50,070 nucleotides of DNA, taken from the NCBI GenBank assembly GCA_903896615.1, contig CAITYM010000089.1, forward strand, positions 1 through 50,070, written 5' to 3'. Origin of the DNA: an uncultured Burkholderiales bacterium. Lineage in GTDB: Bacteria; Pseudomonadota; Gammaproteobacteria; Burkholderiales; Burkholderiaceae_C. Positions 48,541-50,070 of the stretch are shown here, piece by piece (position 1 is the stretch's first letter; each line of letters opens with the position of its first letter). The notes under the pieces were generated by a model that did not search any database, was not told where the DNA came from, and saw only the letters and a list, made by a program, of their open reading frames with translations. Made by a program: the position numbers and the translations under genes.

Positions 48541-50025
48541 ATGAACCGCGAAATGCTCATGTTAGTTGACGCTATCTCACGCGAGAAAAATGTTGAGCGT
48601 GATGTCGTATTTGCTGCTGTTGAGTCCGCATTGGCTCAAGCAACCAAAAAATTATTTGCTGGTGATGTCGACATTCGCGTAGCGATTGATCGTGATACTG
48701 GTAATTATGAGACCTTCAGGCGTTGGTTGGTGGTCCCTGATTCGGCGGGCCTTCAAAATCCTGATGCTGAAGAGTTGCTGATGGATGCCCTTGATCGGAT
48801 AGCGGATGTAGAAGAGGGTGAATACATTGAAGAGGGTGTTGAGTCCTTGCCAATTGGTCGCATTGGAGCTATGGCTGCAAAGCAGGTTATTCTCCAAAAA
48901 ATACGTGACGCTGAGCGCGAAATGTTGCTCAGTGATTTCTTGTCTCGTGGCGAGAAAATATTCGTTGGCACAGTAAAACGACTGGACAAAGGTGATGTTA
49001 TTGTTGAGAGCGGGCGCGTTGAGGGAAGACTCAGACGCTCTGAGATGATTCCTAAAGAGAATTTGCGAAATGGTGACCGAGTCCGCGCAATGATCATGGA
49101 GGTTGATACAACTCTAAGAGGTGCCCCAATCATTTTGTCCCGCTCGGCGCCTGAGTTCATGATTGAACTTTTTAGGCAAGAAGTACCTGAAATTGAACAA
49201 GGCTTATTAGAGATCAAGTCTTGCGCAAGGGATGCAGGTTCCAGGGCAAAGATTGCTGTACTGTCCAATGACAAGAGAGTCGATCCCATTGGGACATGTG
49301 TGGGCGTTAGAGGAACGCGCGTCAACTCTGTCACGAATGAGCTGGCTGGAGAGCGTGTAGATATTGTTTTGTGGAGCGATGATCCTGCACAGTTTGTGAT
49401 TGGCGCTTTAGCACCAGCAAATGTTCAGTCTATTGTTGTTGATGAAGAAAAGCACGCGATGGATGTTGTTGTAGACGAAGAAAACCTTGCCATAGCTATT
49501 GGGCGCGGTGGCCAAAATGTGCGTCTTGCATCTGAGTTGACGGGCTGGAAAATCAACATCATGGATGCCAATGAATCTGCAGTTAAACAGGCCACAGAAA
49601 CAGATACCCTTCGTGCTCTCTTTATTGAGGGACTTGACGTCGACGTAGAAGTTGCAGATATCCTTATCAGCGAGGGCTTTACCAGCTTGGAGGAGGTCGC
49701 ATATGTACCTATTCAAGAAATGTTAGAGATTGAGAGCTTTGACGAGGATACCGTGAATGAGCTCAGAGCGCGTGCAAAGGATGCGCTCTTGACCATGGAG
49801 ATTGCGCAGGAAGAAAGCGTTCAAGAAGTTTCCCAAGATCTTCGTGACTTGGAAGTTTTGACGCCAGAACTCATTGCCAAACTTGCAGAAAACGGGGTCA
49901 ATACCCGTGATGCCCTTGCCGATCTTGCAGTCGATGAGCTTGTAGAAATTACCCACCAATCCCCAGAAGAGGCCACGGCCCTGATTCTTAAGGCACGCGA
50001 ACATTGGTTTGCGGGTCAAGAGTAA
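48541..50025 (+). CDS. nusA: Transcription termination/antitermination factor NusA
   Basis: 494 residues from ATG 48541 (GGAG eight bases upstream; a GTG three codons earlier is in frame). The N-terminal RNAP-binding domain is [37 protein letters not shown]. It is followed by an S1 domain (about 130-200, [22 protein letters not shown]), KH1 and KH2 ([49 protein letters not shown]) and two acidic helix-hairpin-helix repeats (about 360-494), as in gammaproteobacterial and betaproteobacterial NusA. Binds the RNAP beta-flap and alpha-CTD. Confidence 0.97.
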   Translation: MNREMLMLVDAISREKNVERDVVFAAVESALAQATKKLFAGDVDIRVAIDRDTGNYETFRRWLVVPDSAGLQNPDAEELLMDALDRIADVEEGEYIEEGVESLPIGRIGAMAAKQVILQKIRDAEREMLLSDFLSRGEKIFVGTVKRLDKGDVIVESGRVEGRLRRSEMIPKENLRNGDRVRAMIMEVDTTLRGAPIILSRSAPEFMIELFRQEVPEIEQGLLEIKSCARDAGSRAKIAVLSNDKRVDPIGTCVGVRGTRVNSVTNELAGERVDIVLWSDDPAQFVIGALAPANVQSIVVDEEKHAMDVVVDEENLAIAIGRGGQNVRLASELTGWKINIMDANESAVKQATETDTLRALFIEGLDVDVEVADILISEGFTSLEEVAYVPIQEMLEIESFDEDTVNELRARAKDALLTMEIAQEESVQEVSQDLRDLEVLTPELIAKLAENGVNTRDALADLAVDELVEITHQSPEEATALILKAREHWFAGQE

Positions 50026-50049
50026 CGGTCATGAAGAGGACACCCAAAT

Positions 50050-50070
50050 ATGACCAGTACAACAGTTGCC
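50050..50070 (+). CDS. infB: Translation initiation factor IF-2, first seven codons only
   Basis: ATG at 50050 followed by codons for T-S-T-T-V-A, 24 bases after the nusA stop, with GAAGAGGA as Shine-Dalgarno. Betaproteobacterial IF-2 begins M-x-x-x-T-V-A-Q, and infB always follows nusA. The rest lies outside the window. Confidence 0.75.

Noticed and set aside
48753..49334. 193-codon open frame antisense to nusA
   Set aside because: Ser/Arg/Ile-rich composition of a shadow frame; nusA on the other strand is certain.
1..50070. tRNA, rRNA, insertion sequence, prophage, toxin-antitoxin or defence genes
   Set aside because: Looked for conserved tRNA arms, transposase motifs, terminal repeats and typical small gene pairs; none seen by eye.

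Overview
The window looks like a stretch of chromosome from a betaproteobacterium, most likely of the order Burkholderiales. The base composition leans to A+T (roughly mid-40s % G+C by eye). The evidence is the gene order: laccase-domain pgeF next to phaC-phaA-phaB; fabI divergent from yejABEF; yejF followed by rimP-nusA-infB; DUF2946 and DUF2244 proteins with a PCuAC chaperone; and orphan Bug-type solute-binding proteins. The genus cannot be fixed from sequence alone. I see no phage, insertion sequence, CRISPR array, rRNA or tRNA gene.

Layout. (1) 1-2.7 kb: Entner-Doudoroff edd (5' end cut by the window) and eda, convergent with gloA. (2) 2.7-8.6 kb: a 38-aa membrane miniprotein, two unknown proteins, an AT-rich spacer, a divergent AroQ-like protein, a glycine-zipper lipoprotein with a clear terminator, a Nudix/FAH pair, pgeF and a small membrane protein. 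(3) 8.6-12.4 kb: polyhydroxybutyrate genes phaC, phaA, phaB. (4) 12.5-15.7 kb: an apparent copper-handling group (DUF2946, a beta-barrel protein with an N-terminal CxxCxC, TlpA-like thioredoxin, DUF2244, PCuAC). (5) 15.7-31.9 kb: accessory catabolic genes: a five-gene minus-strand unit (GST, TauD-like dioxygenase, Bug protein, FMN hydroxyacid dehydrogenase, FAH hydrolase), a secreted MetX-like hydrolase, a Tat-type FMN hydroxyacid dehydrogenase carrying a CxxCH motif, a TPR-glycosyltransferase, and a racemase/Ldh/Bug unit. (6) 31.9-39.8 kb: a branched-chain-type ABC uptake operon, an enol-lactonase-like hydrolase and a hydroxyacid dehydrogenase. (7) 39.9-50 kb: housekeeping dusA, fabI, yejABEF, rimP-nusA and the first codons of infB.

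Taken together the accessory part suggests scavenging of small organic acids and aromatic breakdown products: binding proteins and an ABC system capture them, FMN, NAD and 2-oxoglutarate enzymes oxidise them, FAH hydrolases cleave them, and carbon can be stored as PHB. Several of these units have perfect palindromes just upstream of the first gene, yet no recognisable transcription-factor gene lies in the 50 kb.

Most noteworthy: the exported FMN dehydrogenase with CxxCH in its substrate loop (21753-23018); the two-layer hairpin that ends at the rimP ribosome-binding site (47896-47949); the conserved-looking 38-aa ORF (3008-3124); the candidate operators; and intergenic tandem repeats of three unrelated motifs that all have a 7-bp unit.
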